64,000 nt of DNA from Alkalihalophilus pseudofirmus (GCF_029094545.1 NZ_CP117836.1:93839-157838), one strand, 5' to 3'. Shown: positions 1 to 9,779, counted from the stretch's first letter. Made by a program: numbers and translations. The notes: generated by a model from the sequence alone, not told the origin.

Positions 1-3000
1 GCAAAAAAGAAAAAGCTATTCTAGGTATTAGCGGGTTTGGTATGAGTGGGACTAACGCACATCTCATTATTGAGGAAGCTCCACCAGTGATTAGCGTTAC
101 TACATCTAGGGATGTAAAACCTAAGATCTTTACAATATCGGCAAACACAGAAAAAGCTTTATTTAAATTAATTGATCGTTATCGTGAATATCTCAATAAA
201 GCTGATATCAATTTATATAACCTATCCGCAACTCTAAATGTGGGTAGACGCCATTATTCTAAACGAATAGCATTTACCTATAAAAACCAAAGCGACTTGA
301 TTAGAAAATTAGATGAATTGGCCAAATCAAATTCACTTGTGTCTTTAACGCAAGACTGGTATTTTAAAGGGGAATTTGCAGTTGTTCCTGAGAATAAAAA
401 GGAAAAATTCAGTTATGAAATTACCCTTAATGAACAAAGAAAGTTAACTGAAGAGGCACAGGAACTTTACCAAAATCTAAAAGATAAAGAAATATCCCAA
501 GTACTCCAATTGTACGTAATGGGTGCAGAAATTGATTGGAAGTTTATCTATAATGCACCTTATAGAAAATTAAATCTACCAACTTATCCTTATGACAAAA
601 AAGCCTTCTGGTATAAACTTCCTAATAAGGAAGAAGCGCCTAATAATAGCACTGAAGATAATAAGGATTTGATTGAAAATAATAATAAAGTTCTGGATTC
701 ATATTTTTATTCAAAGAAGTGGGTTGAGCAAGAAATATTAGAAGCAAATGCGGTTGAAGCTAACGAAACTATTATGATAGTTCATAATGAGATAAGTAAA
801 AATAATACCTTATTCTCTGATAAATTAAAACTTAGTGGATGTAGAGTTATTGATATATATCCATCTGTAGGATTTAAAGTAGTCAATGAAGATAGCTATC
901 ATGTAGGAACTCAAGTTGATGATTATCGAAAGCTTTTTACTGCTTTATCTAATGTTCAACTTCATAAAATTGTTCATTTTGCAGCATACCACGAGCCTAC
1001 CATTTCAGAAGTAAAGGACCTAAATAAAGAATTGGATAACAGTTTCTTTATTGTTATCAATTTAACAAAAGGTTTAATGAAAGCACGAATAGATAACAAC
1101 ATTGAATATGTACTAATTGGGTGTAATGCTCAAAAAATAAGTGGAAGAGAGCCGCAACTCTACCCGATTAACTCAGTCAGTTTAAGTGTAGGCAGAGTAA
1201 TAGAACAGGAATACCCAACTTTAAAATGTCGCGCAATAGATACCGATATGGAATCTTCAGTTGAGAGCTTGATAAAAGTAATATCCGGAGAAGTTGGTAA
1301 TAATTACTTTGTAGGTATAAGAGATAATAAAAGCTATGTAGAAGAATTATACGAGAAGAGTATTTCTTCTCAAGATAATAATAGGATTGTACCTGGTGGT
1401 ACTTATATTATTACAGGAGGTACATCCGGTATCGGGCTTAAAAATGCATTATTGTTTAGTAGAAAAGCTAAATGTAATTTAATACTCTTAAGTAGAAAAG
1501 GCTTCCCATCAAAATCAGAATGGAGGAAATTAGCTGATAGTAAAGAATACAGCCTGAGAATCAATGACTTAGAAGAGATTCTTGAAAATGGATGTAATGT
1601 AGAAGTTCATCAATGTGATATCTCTAACGAGAATGATGTTAAAGGGATGCTAGTCAATGTACGTAGTAAATATAATAAAGTGAATGGAGTTGTTCATTGC
1701 GCTGGTGTAATTGACCCCGGTTTTATAATTAGAAAGAGCAAAAGTAGTTATTTATCTGTATTTGCTCCTAAGATTATGGGGACGTTTATTTTAGACAAGT
1801 TAACAAAAGATGAAAGAGATTTTCTATTATTACATTCATCAAATGTAACCGATGTGGGTGAGCCGGGCCAAAGTTGTTATATCGGAGCAAATGCATTCTT
1901 GGATTCTTTTACTGACTATTCTAATCTATCAGGCAATAACACATTTACCGTAAACTGGGTAGCTTGGAAAGAAACTGGAATGGCTTATAATCAAGGTACT
2001 AATGTGGACACAACTACTAAAGCTATAACTACGGAAGAAGCTCTGGATTCTCTTTATCAATTAATATCGGGTAAGCCACAGAGAACAGTAATTGGTCAAT
2101 TTAATGAAAAAGAGGATTTATTAGCAGCGGTTAAAGGTAGTAGGAATAGAATTACTCAAAAATTAATGGAAAAAATATACATTTTATCAAATAGACACAA
2201 TTTTGGTGAAGTTAACAATCCACCCAAAGAGAAAATTCTTGTACCAGATAAAACGAAAGTCCAGAGTGAAGTCGTACCGAACGTAACTTTACTAGGAAGT
2301 ACTGAAGGAGTATATACACCTATTGAAAAGCAAATCGGTAAAATTTATTGTGATCTATTAGAATATGATGAAGTTGATATCTATGAAGGTTTCTTTGAGA
2401 TGGGTGGAGATTCCATTTTATTGACAGAAATGCATGAGATTATAGATCAGTTATACCCAGGTGTTGTTAAGGTGGCTGACCTCTTCGAATTTGATTCTAT
2501 TCATAGTTTGGCAGAATATATTTCTTCAAACTTCCCAGAAGAGATAAGTGGAGAAGATCAGTTATCAGCAAATCTTGAACCCGAAGAGTTTACCTTAATA
2601 GGTAGGGTTGAGGATAATTATACTTCAGTCGAAAAACAGATAGGGCTTATTTATTGTAAATTATTGGAGTACGATGAATTGGATATTTACGAAGGTTTCT
2701 TTGAAATGGGCGGTGATTCCATTTTACTTACAGAAATGCATGAAGCTATTGAAAATATTTATCCTAACGTGGTGAAAGTAGCTGACCTTTTCGAATTTGA
2801 TTCTATTCATAGTCTTTCCGAGTTTATTGAAAATGAAGTAGAAATTGTTGAAGATGTTCCAGACAAGGCGATAACTGAAGAAAAGAATAAAGAGGATCAA
2901 ACTGAAGAAGAAATCTATTATGAAATGAGTGCTGCTCAAGAAAGAATCTATTATGATTACAGGCTTAATAAAGATAAATTAACTTATAATACTGGATTTG

Positions 3001-4157
3001 TCACAGACGAATCTAATAATACTTATGAGAATCTAGTTAAAAATGCGAATAAGTTTTTTGCAGAATTTGATATGTTTAGAACTAGCTTTGAGAGTACAGA
3101 TAATGGAGTAATGCAACGCGTGAATCCTATTTCACCAATAGAAGTAAATTATGTAAAAGTTGAATCGTTAGAGGGGTTAGATTACAAAAAGTACCTTAAA
3201 GAATTCAAACTCAGTAAATATCCTTTATTTAACCTGACCTTTATTGAATCACCGACTGAAAAAGTTATGTTATTTGACGTTCACCATATTTTGTTGGATG
3301 GCTATTCAATTACTGTATTGCAGGAACATATGCATGCTTTTGGAAAGGGAGAAAAGCTTGAAAAACCGCTCTATCCATACTCGAAATATATTGAATTCGA
3401 AAGAGGTTTTTATGAATCAAAAGAATATACAAATATGAGAGATTATTGGTTAGAACAACTTTCAAACTTTGATTTCTCCAATCCATTTGCCATTCGGGAA
3501 GGGGCTATGGGCTCTGCACATTCAACTGTAATAATGGATAATAAATTAGCAGATAATCTTTTGGATTTTGCTAAGGAAAATGGTAGCACAATTTATAATT
3601 TGATGTTAAGTGCTTACAAAATTTCACTTTCTCAATTGACAGGGAAAAAAGATATTGCAGTTGTTACACCTACTTTAAATAGATATAAACCAGAGTTCAA
3701 AAATTGTGTAGGTGTTTTTACAAACTTAATACCTTTGAGGACAGAAGTGAATATGGACTCAAATCTACTAGAATTTATTGGTAATGTAACTAAAGTTACT
3801 AGGGAAGGACTAAAAAATCAATTCTATCAATTTAATCATTTAATGGACGATTTAAGACAATTTGAACCTAGCTTTCAGTACTATATGGATTTCGAAGACA
3901 AGTCATTAAAGAAGCATAGGGAGACAAAGGATATTCCGCACTCGGTCAATATACCAAAATTCTATATTGATTTAGAAATTAAGAATTTAAACAACTCTTT
4001 CTATGTAACTGCAGCTTATAAAGAAAAGTATGTTTCAGCTGAAGAGATTAAGTACCTTCTAGAATCCTTTTTTAAGATATTAGAACTATTCTTAGATAAT
4101 TCTAATAAACACAAGACTGTTAAACAGATTACTGAAGAAATTCAGGTATTTAGCTAA
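1..4157 (+). CDS. trans-AT PKS/NRPS hybrid protein, 3' part (KS end-docking-KR-ACP-ACP-C)
   Basis: The frame is open from base 3, so the gene starts before the window. The first residues are the end of a ketosynthase (GxSGTNAH motif, nt 36-65). A flanking/docking segment follows (to about nt 620) and ends in the usual LPTYPY linker; no acyltransferase domain sits there, as in trans-AT systems. A ketoreductase covers about nt 690-2110, with the TGGTSGIG nucleotide motif near nt 1414 and Ser/Tyr/Asn active-site residues (HSS, then YIGAN) near nt 1835-1890. Two carrier domains follow (about nt 2310-2540 and 2615-2840), each with the GGDS phosphopantetheine site. The last part (about nt 2915-4120) is a condensation domain with an intact HHxxxDG motif. 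There is no thioesterase. It probably builds one ketide unit and passes or releases the chain through the terminal condensation domain. The exporters, AT-like protein and PPTase downstream fit one cluster. Confidence 0.9.
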   Translation, partial: KKEKAILGISGFGMSGTNAHLIIEEAPPVISVTTSRDVKPKIFTISANTEKALFKLIDRYREYLNKADINLYNLSATLNVGRRHYSKRIAFTYKNQSDLIRKLDELAKSNSLVSLTQDWYFKGEFAVVPENKKEKFSYEITLNEQRKLTEEAQELYQNLKDKEISQVLQLYVMGAEIDWKFIYNAPYRKLNLPTYPYDKKAFWYKLPNKEEAPNNSTEDNKDLIENNNKVLDSYFYSKKWVEQEILEANAVEANETIMIVHNEISKNNTLFSDKLKLSGCRVIDIYPSVGFKVVNEDSYHVGTQVDDYRKLFTALSNVQLHKIVHFAAYHEPTISEVKDLNKELDNSFFIVINLTKGLMKARIDNNIEYVLIGCNAQKISGREPQLYPINSVSLSVGRVIEQEYPTLKCRAIDTDMESSVESLIKVISGEVGNNYFVGIRDNKSYVEELYEKSISSQDNNRIVPGGTYIITGGTSGIGLKNALLFSRKAKCNLILLSRKGFPSKSEWRKLADSKEYSLRINDLEEILENGCNVEVHQCDISNENDVKGMLVNVRSKYNKVNGVVHCAGVIDPGFIIRKSKSSYLSVFAPKIMGTFILDKLTKDERDFLLLHSSNVTDVGEPGQSCYIGANAFLDSFTDYSNLSGNNTFTVNWVAWKETGMAYNQGTNVDTTTKAITTEEALDSLYQLISGKPQRTVIGQFNEKEDLLAAVKGSRNRITQKLMEKIYILSNRHNFGEVNNPPKEKILVPDKTKVQSEVVPNVTLLGSTEGVYTPIEKQIGKIYCDLLEYDEVDIYEGFFEMGGDSILLTEMHEIIDQLYPGVVKVADLFEFDSIHSLAEYISSNFPEEISGEDQLSANLEPEEFTLIGRVEDNYTSVEKQIGLIYCKLLEYDELDIYEGFFEMGGDSILLTEMHEAIENIYPNVVKVADLFEFDSIHSLSEFIENEVEIVEDVPDKAITEEKNKEDQTEEEIYYEMSAAQERIYYDYRLNKDKLTYNTGFVTDESNNTYENLVKNANKFFAEFDMFRTSFESTDNGVMQRVNPISPIEVNYVKVESLEGLDYKKYLKEFKLSKYPLFNLTFIESPTEKVMLFDVHHILLDGYSITVLQEHMHAFGKGEKLEKPLYPYSKYIEFERGFYESKEYTNMRDYWLEQLSNFDFSNPFAIREGAMGSAHSTVIMDNKLADNLLDFAKENGSTIYNLMLSAYKISLSQLTGKKDIAVVTPTLNRYKPEFKNCVGVFTNLIPLRTEVNMDSNLLEFIGNVTKVTREGLKNQFYQFNHLMDDLRQFEPSFQYYMDFEDKSLKKHRETKDIPHSVNIPKFYIDLEIKNLNNSFYVTAAYKEKYVSAEEIKYLLESFFKILELFLDNSNKHKTVKQITEEIQVFS

Positions 4158-4174
4158 ATTAGATACTATTGGAT

Positions 4175-4203
4175 AGAATGCAGGATTCATCCTGCATTCT
4201 ATT
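4175..4203 (+). terminator. stem-loop after the PKS gene
   Basis: An 11-bp perfect stem with a TTCA loop (AGAATGCAGGA / TCCTGCATTCT) lies 18 bases after the PKS stop. The T-tract is weak (ATTATT), so it may attenuate rather than fully end transcription into the ABC genes. Confidence 0.6.
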
Positions 4204-4244
4204 ATTAAAAACGATTTCTACTAAGTGAAATAAGGAGGTAAATT

Positions 4245-4286
4245 ATGATTAGAGGAGGGATAAGATGCAAGATTCTTCATTATTAA
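4245..4286 (+). other. possible 13-codon leader ORF overlapping the ABC gene start
   Basis: An ATG at 4245 sits just after a near-perfect Shine-Dalgarno (AAGGAGGT, 4232-4239). Its 13-codon frame ends at 4286 and overlaps the start of the ABC gene at 4265 in another frame. The ABC gene has its own ribosome site (GAGGAGGG) inside this ORF. This could be translational coupling or chance; nothing else supports a functional peptide. Confidence 0.25.
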
Positions 4287-6064
4287 TCAATTTCGGTAGA
4301 CTCTTTAAATTAGTTTTGAAAAACAATAAAAAATATGTTTTTACTTCTTTTTTATTTATTATAAGCTCTGCGACATTACCATTTATTAATATAATTTACT
4401 TTAGTTATTTATTTGATGCGATTATTTACAACTTTGATTTAGATTACATAATAAATATTACTATTTGGATGTTAGTAGCAAATTTAATTATGACTAATAT
4501 TCAGATATTTACAAAAAGTTCTACAACTCTTCATTCGAAATGGCTACTAATACCACTTACTTCTATGTTTTGTAAAAAATCAATAGAAATGGATTATAGA
4601 TTTACTGAGGATCAGAGTGTTATTGCAGAAATGGATAGAGCTAAATATGTTCTAGCAAATGGAGATAATTTAGAGCAGTATTTAGCAGCTGTTAATGGGG
4701 TATTTACTACTTTACTCCAATTTATCATAATCATTATTTTATCAGCTCTATTAAATCCTTATATTATTGTTTTAGTATTGTTAGTCTCAATATTAAATAC
4801 TTACATTAGTGCTCGTGTTCGAAAGAAGAATTACGAACTTCATAAGGAATCGTTACCAGTTGATTATAAATGGCGCTATATTATTAAACTAGCAAGTGAT
4901 TTAAAGTATGCAAAAGAGGTAAGGTTATTTAGTTTGAAAAATTTCATTACTAATAAAACAAAAGAAAATAGACAGGAGTTTTTTTCTTATATTGATAAGC
5001 AAAATAAGAATGAGCGAAATGGACTGTTATTGACAACTTTTACTGGTGTAATTCAAGAAATATTCGTTATTACTTTATTAGTGTTTCTAGTTATTTTCAA
5101 AGGATTAACTATTGGTAATTTTAACCTTTTATTAAATATAACAAGACAATTTAGTACTAGCTTTGTTAGCTTTTTCGATCATGTCATTAATATCTATACT
5201 ATAAATAATTATTTGAGTGATTTTTTTGGATTTATTAATAGAAAGAGTGAATTGCGAAGTCAAGATCAGGACTTAATAATAGAGAATTTCGACGAACCAG
5301 GCAAGTTCGAATTTAAAGATGTCTCTTTTCATTATCCTGATAATCAGCGTCCTATCTTAAAAAATATTAATCTAACAATTGAGCCTGGAGAATCCCTGGT
5401 TATTGTCGGCGAGAACGGCGCAGGTAAAACCACTTTAATTAGCCTATTAATGAGGCTGTACGATGTTTCAAACGGTGCTATTCTTTATAATGGTATAGAT
5501 ATAAGAAAGTATAACTATGACAGTTACATGAAATTGATTGCCACTGTTTTTCAAGATTACAAAATTTTCGCTACCAGCTTATATGAAAATATTACATTCA
5601 AAGAAAACAATAATAATGATAATTACTTTAATACCTTACTAGATGAAAATAACTTATCAGCGAAAGTTCGCTCTTTATCTGAGAGAGAACAAACTGCTTT
5701 AACTAGGACGTTTGACTCGAGTGGGGTCGAACTTTCTGGTGGCCAATCACAAAGAGTTGCTTTTTGTAGAGCAATGTATAAACAATCTCCAATACTCATA
5801 CTGGATGAACCAAGTGCTAGCTTGTCTCCTATTGCAGAAAACGACATGTATGTTCAATTTGCTAAAGTGATAAAGCGTAAAACAAGCATTTTTATCTCAC
5901 ACCGCTTAAGTAGTTCTTCAATTAGTGACAAGATCTGCGTTTTAGATAATGGACAAATAGTTGAGTACGGAACACACCAGGAGCTTATGAAAAATGAGGG
6001 GCTCTATAGGGAAATGTATGAGCTTCAATCCAAATATTATATTGAAGAAGCTTCATCAGTTTAG
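4265..6064 (+). CDS. ABC exporter half-transporter (TMD-NBD), first of a pair
   Basis: This 599-residue protein has about 330 N-terminal residues with several hydrophobic membrane helices and a C-terminal nucleotide-binding domain. Walker A (GENGAGKT) is near residue 385, the LSGGQ signature near 490, Walker B (ILILDEP) near 510 and the H-loop His (ISHR) near 544. The order is that of a type I exporter half. The next gene encodes a similar half, so the two likely form a heterodimer that exports the polyketide product and gives self-resistance. ATG 4265 follows GAGGAGGG. The D-loop reads SASLSP where SALDP-like sequence is usual, so the conserved Asp is Ser. The substrate is inferred from context only. 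Confidence 0.88.
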   Translation: MQDSSLLINFGRLFKLVLKNNKKYVFTSFLFIISSATLPFINIIYFSYLFDAIIYNFDLDYIINITIWMLVANLIMTNIQIFTKSSTTLHSKWLLIPLTSMFCKKSIEMDYRFTEDQSVIAEMDRAKYVLANGDNLEQYLAAVNGVFTTLLQFIIIIILSALLNPYIIVLVLLVSILNTYISARVRKKNYELHKESLPVDYKWRYIIKLASDLKYAKEVRLFSLKNFITNKTKENRQEFFSYIDKQNKNERNGLLLTTFTGVIQEIFVITLLVFLVIFKGLTIGNFNLLLNITRQFSTSFVSFFDHVINIYTINNYLSDFFGFINRKSELRSQDQDLIIENFDEPGKFEFKDVSFHYPDNQRPILKNINLTIEPGESLVIVGENGAGKTTLISLLMRLYDVSNGAILYNGIDIRKYNYDSYMKLIATVFQDYKIFATSLYENITFKENNNNDNYFNTLLDENNLSAKVRSLSEREQTALTRTFDSSGVELSGGQSQRVAFCRAMYKQSPILILDEPSASLSPIAENDMYVQFAKVIKRKTSIFISHRLSSSSISDKICVLDNGQIVEYGTHQELMKNEGLYREMYELQSKYYIEEASSV

Positions 6065-6106
6065 TTTGTATCTTGACCAATTTACATATTATGCGGAGGG
6101 ATTTAC

Positions 6107-7954
6107 TTGTTTATATATAATAGCTCTAAAGAGCTAATTGGCTATTTAATTAATATATTACGTTTATATAAACGAATATGGTCAATTAAAAAAGGGTACA
6201 TTTTCAATAGTATCTTAATGGTTTTTTTTAGATCCATTCATCCTTTTAACAGTATTTTCTTTTTAAAAATCATTGTAGATGAGTTAACAGCTGAAGCTAG
6301 ATTCGAATATGCGGCTTTCTATGCCATATTATTTTGTTTAATTGAATTGGTTATTCGTTCATTAAATTCAATTCTCTGGACATATGAACAGAAGAAAATC
6401 ATTGAATTCAAAACAGAATTCATTAAAGAAATTAATTCTAAAACTATGTCCTTGCCTTACGAGAAGATGGAAGATTCAAAATTGCTTGACGATAAACAGA
6501 AAGCATTAGAAATTTTCTACCCAAGACAGGCTCACTTTATGGACTTGAAAAATACCTTAATCGACTCTAAACAACTAATAGCATTTATTGTTCAGCTATT
6601 AGGAGTTTTAGTAATAATGCTCACTCTTACACCATACGTGTTTCTTATTTTATTATCCACTTACTTTCTTAGTATTTTATTAAATACTATTGCCTCTAAT
6701 AAGGAATTTAATGTATGGAGTAACTCATTAGTAAACATAGGGAGAAGGATTGGATATTTCCAAGAAATTTCAACCGATTATACCTATGCTAGGGAAATGA
6801 GAATTAACAAACTAGGTCAATGGGTTGTAGATAAAATATATTATTATTTTAATAATATGAAAAAAGATGTTACTAATTCAGTTAGAGTATTTACTTTAAT
6901 AAGTATGGCAGCAAGCACATTGCAAATTATTGTTAATAGTTCAGTTTATTTTTATTTAGGTTACCTTGCTTATCAGTCTACTATCTCTTTATCAGAATTA
7001 ATTGTATATGTTAACAGTTTAGGAGTTTTTATCCTTGCATTAACTGGTATAACAACCTGTATCATTTCATTACAAAAAGCAGGCATGCACCTTTCTACTT
7101 ACTTTAATTACGTTAAGGAATTAACCACAAGTCCCGAATATTCAAACAACAGCTCGGGACTAATCAATAACGAAAGCTTCACTATAGAATTTGTACATGT
7201 TTGGTTTAAATATCCAAATCAAGATACTTATACTATTAGTAATTTGAATTTAAAAATAAGTAGTAATGAAAAATTAGCTATCGTAGGAGAAAATGGTGCA
7301 GGTAAAACAACTCTGATAAAACTTCTTTTAAGGCTTTATACCCCAACAAAAGGAAGTATATTTATTAACGGCGTTGATATAAAAGAGTTAGATATGGAAG
7401 AGTATACAAATCAAATATCGGCTATTTTTCAAGACTTTAATATAATCAACTTTTCACTTTTAGAAAATCTAGCTTTTGATAAAGATTTAAAAGAGGATTA
7501 TTTAAGTGAAGTTCTCAATGACTTAGAAATTGGTAAGGTAATTAAAAATTTACCCCAAGGATTACATACGGAAATTGGCCGACTTTTTAATAAAGATGGC
7601 GTAGAATTGTCTGGTGGACAAAAGCAGAAAATTGCGATAGCTCGTGCCCTTCTTAAAAACTCAAACTTAATTATTTTAGATGAGCCGACTGCCATGCTTT
7701 CACCAAAAGCAGAATATGATATATATACAAATTTTTCACAATTAACTAAAGATAAAACGACTATATATATCTCTCATCGGATGTCTAGCTGTCGCTTTTG
7801 TGATCGAATTGTTGTTTTAGATAAGGGAGAAATAGTTGAACTAGGAAATCATACAGGATTAATGGATTTAAAAGGTGTATATTACAATTTATTTATAAAG
7901 CAGGCAGAATTTTACGAAAAAATTAGTGATGATGACATATCAAGTATTTCATAG
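6107..7954 (+). CDS. ABC exporter half-transporter (TMD-NBD), second of a pair
   Basis: This 615-residue protein has an N-terminal membrane domain and a C-terminal ATPase domain. Walker A (GENGAGKT) is near residue 393, LSGGQ near 500, Walker B (LIILDEP) near 522 and the H-loop His near 556. It starts at TTG 6107 behind a GCGGAGGG ribosome site, 42 bases after the first half-transporter. It shares overall plan and the unusual D-loop (TAMLSP, Ser for Asp) with that neighbour, so they probably arose by duplication and work as a heterodimer. Export of the cluster's metabolite is the likely role, inferred from position between the assembly-line gene and the AT-like and PPTase genes. Confidence 0.88.
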   Translation: MFIYNSSKELIGYLINILRLYKRIWSIKKGYIFNSILMVFFRSIHPFNSIFFLKIIVDELTAEARFEYAAFYAILFCLIELVIRSLNSILWTYEQKKIIEFKTEFIKEINSKTMSLPYEKMEDSKLLDDKQKALEIFYPRQAHFMDLKNTLIDSKQLIAFIVQLLGVLVIMLTLTPYVFLILLSTYFLSILLNTIASNKEFNVWSNSLVNIGRRIGYFQEISTDYTYAREMRINKLGQWVVDKIYYYFNNMKKDVTNSVRVFTLISMAASTLQIIVNSSVYFYLGYLAYQSTISLSELIVYVNSLGVFILALTGITTCIISLQKAGMHLSTYFNYVKELTTSPEYSNNSSGLINNESFTIEFVHVWFKYPNQDTYTISNLNLKISSNEKLAIVGENGAGKTTLIKLLLRLYTPTKGSIFINGVDIKELDMEEYTNQISAIFQDFNIINFSLLENLAFDKDLKEDYLSEVLNDLEIGKVIKNLPQGLHTEIGRLFNKDGVELSGGQKQKIAIARALLKNSNLIILDEPTAMLSPKAEYDIYTNFSQLTKDKTTIYISHRMSSCRFCDRIVVLDKGEIVELGNHTGLMDLKGVYYNLFIKQAEFYEKISDDDISSIS

Positions 7955-7982
7955 ACTCTTATTTTTGGAAGGAAGTCATATA

Positions 7983-8924
7983 ATGAATAGAAATATAAAA
8001 ACTGCTTGTTTGTTTGGAGGGCACGGTTCTCAATATAAAGGGATGGGAAGAGAATTCTATGAACAAAGTGAAGAGTGTCGCCAAATCTTTAATATAGGAT
8101 CTTCTATATTAAAATATGATGTGGCAGAGTATTGTTTTTATGGAGTAAACGAGGATGCTATAGAGAAACCTTTTTATTCCCTAACAAGCCTTTTAGTTGT
8201 TGATCTTTGTGTATATACCATGGCTTTAAATAATAATTACAAGTTCAATGCACATGCAGGCTTTTCACTGGGGGAATATGCCGCATTAACCGCTTCCGGA
8301 GCTATATCGATACATCAATCTTTTGAATTATTAAAGGAACTATTATTAATCGCAGAATCTTTAGAGGATTCTAATAGTTATAGCATGAGTGTAGTTAATT
8401 TACCTCCTGAAATATGTGAAGACATTTGCTTGAAACTAAAAAATATAAATGAGAAAGTTGTGGTGTCAAATTACAATACACATAATCAGGTAACAGTAGC
8501 GGGTACTGTAAAAGGACTCGAACACTTTAAAAATCTCTCATATAAATATGGGGCAAAAATGATTCCCATTAATATTCATAGAGCTTTTCATACTGAATTT
8601 ATGAATCCTTTGCAAAAGGATTTAAAGAAAGAGGTAGATAAATTCACTTTTGAGATCCCAAAAACTCCTTTGTATATGAACGCTTCAGGTAGGGAAGTGA
8701 CTAGTTTAGATGAATTAAGGACAAATATAAGTTGTCACTTCACAACCCCTGTATTATGGTCACATTCGTTGATGAATATGTTCAATTCGGGTATTAGTAG
8801 ATTCATAGAGTGCGGTAGCAGGGGGGTCTTATCACGAATGGTTAGGAATAATCTCGGCATTAAAAAAGAAGCTGCATATCATATTAGTTCCCGGTCATTA
8901 AAATTTGAAGAAATACAAATTTGA
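7983..8924 (+). CDS. discrete acyltransferase-like protein (trans-AT or acyl hydrolase)
   Basis: This 313-residue FabD-like alpha/beta hydrolase fits a stand-alone acyltransferase serving a PKS without AT domains. ATG 7983 is preferred because AAGGAAG lies just upstream; an earlier ATG at 7926 would overlap the ABC gene. Motifs: GGHGSQ near residue 12, the nucleophile elbow GFSLGEY with Ser95 (usually GHSLGEY), and catalytic His203 in AFHTEFM. An ungapped comparison from memory with E. coli FabD puts Leu120 where Arg117, which binds the malonyl carboxylate, should be. That loss, with Phe for His in the elbow, suggests a PedC-type acyl hydrolase that clears stalled chains, or an AT for a non-carboxylated acyl group. 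The fold is sure; the substrate class is not. Confidence 0.85.
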   Translation: MNRNIKTACLFGGHGSQYKGMGREFYEQSEECRQIFNIGSSILKYDVAEYCFYGVNEDAIEKPFYSLTSLLVVDLCVYTMALNNNYKFNAHAGFSLGEYAALTASGAISIHQSFELLKELLLIAESLEDSNSYSMSVVNLPPEICEDICLKLKNINEKVVVSNYNTHNQVTVAGTVKGLEHFKNLSYKYGAKMIPINIHRAFHTEFMNPLQKDLKKEVDKFTFEIPKTPLYMNASGREVTSLDELRTNISCHFTTPVLWSHSLMNMFNSGISRFIECGSRGVLSRMVRNNLGIKKEAAYHISSRSLKFEEIQI

Positions 8925-8949
8925 AAATTATAATTGAGGTGTTAGTATC

Positions 8950-9669
8950 TTGTCCTTAGAGGTTCAATTAGGCGCCATTCGTTTAGAATTTACTGACCAG
9001 AAATTATTTAACCTCCTATTGCGAAATATCTCTGAAGAAAAAAGAGCTAAAATCCTAAAAATTAGAAGGAAAGATGATCGAATGAGAGCGTTATTTGCAG
9101 ATATATTAGTTCGTACAATGATATGTAAAAATAATCAATGCAAAAACGATCAAATTCACTTTGAATACAATTCATATGGTAAACCCTTTTTAACAGGAAT
9201 TAGTGATATATATTTTAATGTGTCTCATTCTGCGGAATGGGTTGTTGTCGCCCTATCTACTGCTAGAGTTGGTATTGATATTGAAGAAATAAAAATGCTA
9301 GATTACAGATCAATTGCAGAACGGTATTTTTCAAATATAGAAGCTAAAGACATATTAAAGAAGAAGGATAATCAACAGTTAGAATACTTCTATATACTGT
9401 GGACTTTAAAAGAAAGTTTTGTAAAGAACAGTGGATGGGGCCTGTCAAAGCCATTAAATTCTTTTTCAATAACAATTAATAAAAAAAATGCGTATGTACT
9501 AAATGATAATGGTCAAATCTCTACTGAATATCATTTTTTGCATTGGCCAATTGACTCAGAACATTACTCATGTTCAATATGTGTAAAAGAAGATAGTAAG
9601 AGTATAAAACTATTTAAAACCATATTTACACAAAAAGAATTAGTGACTGATTTTAAACAGTACATTTGA
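8950..9669 (+). CDS. Sfp-type 4'-phosphopantetheinyl transferase
   Basis: This 239-residue protein carries the Sfp-family signatures: GIDIE near residue 108 (metal binding) and WTLKESFVK near residue 151. It moves the phosphopantetheine arm from CoA to the Ser of carrier domains, here most likely the twin GGDS carriers of the PKS/NRPS gene and others upstream of the window. TTG 8950 follows a GAGGTG ribosome site, 25 bases after the AT-like gene. It is the last gene of the cluster and a strong terminator follows. Confidence 0.9.
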   Translation: MSLEVQLGAIRLEFTDQKLFNLLLRNISEEKRAKILKIRRKDDRMRALFADILVRTMICKNNQCKNDQIHFEYNSYGKPFLTGISDIYFNVSHSAEWVVVALSTARVGIDIEEIKMLDYRSIAERYFSNIEAKDILKKKDNQQLEYFYILWTLKESFVKNSGWGLSKPLNSFSITINKKNAYVLNDNGQISTEYHFLHWPIDSEHYSCSICVKEDSKSIKLFKTIFTQKELVTDFKQYI

Positions 9670-9740
9670 TCTCTAATAGTGTATCTCCTAGCTTAAGCTC
9701 AATCTAATTACAGTGTTAAATCCCTCATTGATATAACGAG

Positions 9741-9778
9741 AATAAACCTACTGCTTTATTTAGTAGGTTTATTTTTTT
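9741..9778 (+). terminator. rho-independent terminator of the PKS cluster
   Basis: A 12-bp perfect stem (AATAAACCTACT / AGTAGGTTTATT) is followed by a run of seven T. It marks the 3' end of the biosynthetic operon. Confidence 0.85.
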
Positions 9779-9779
9779 A

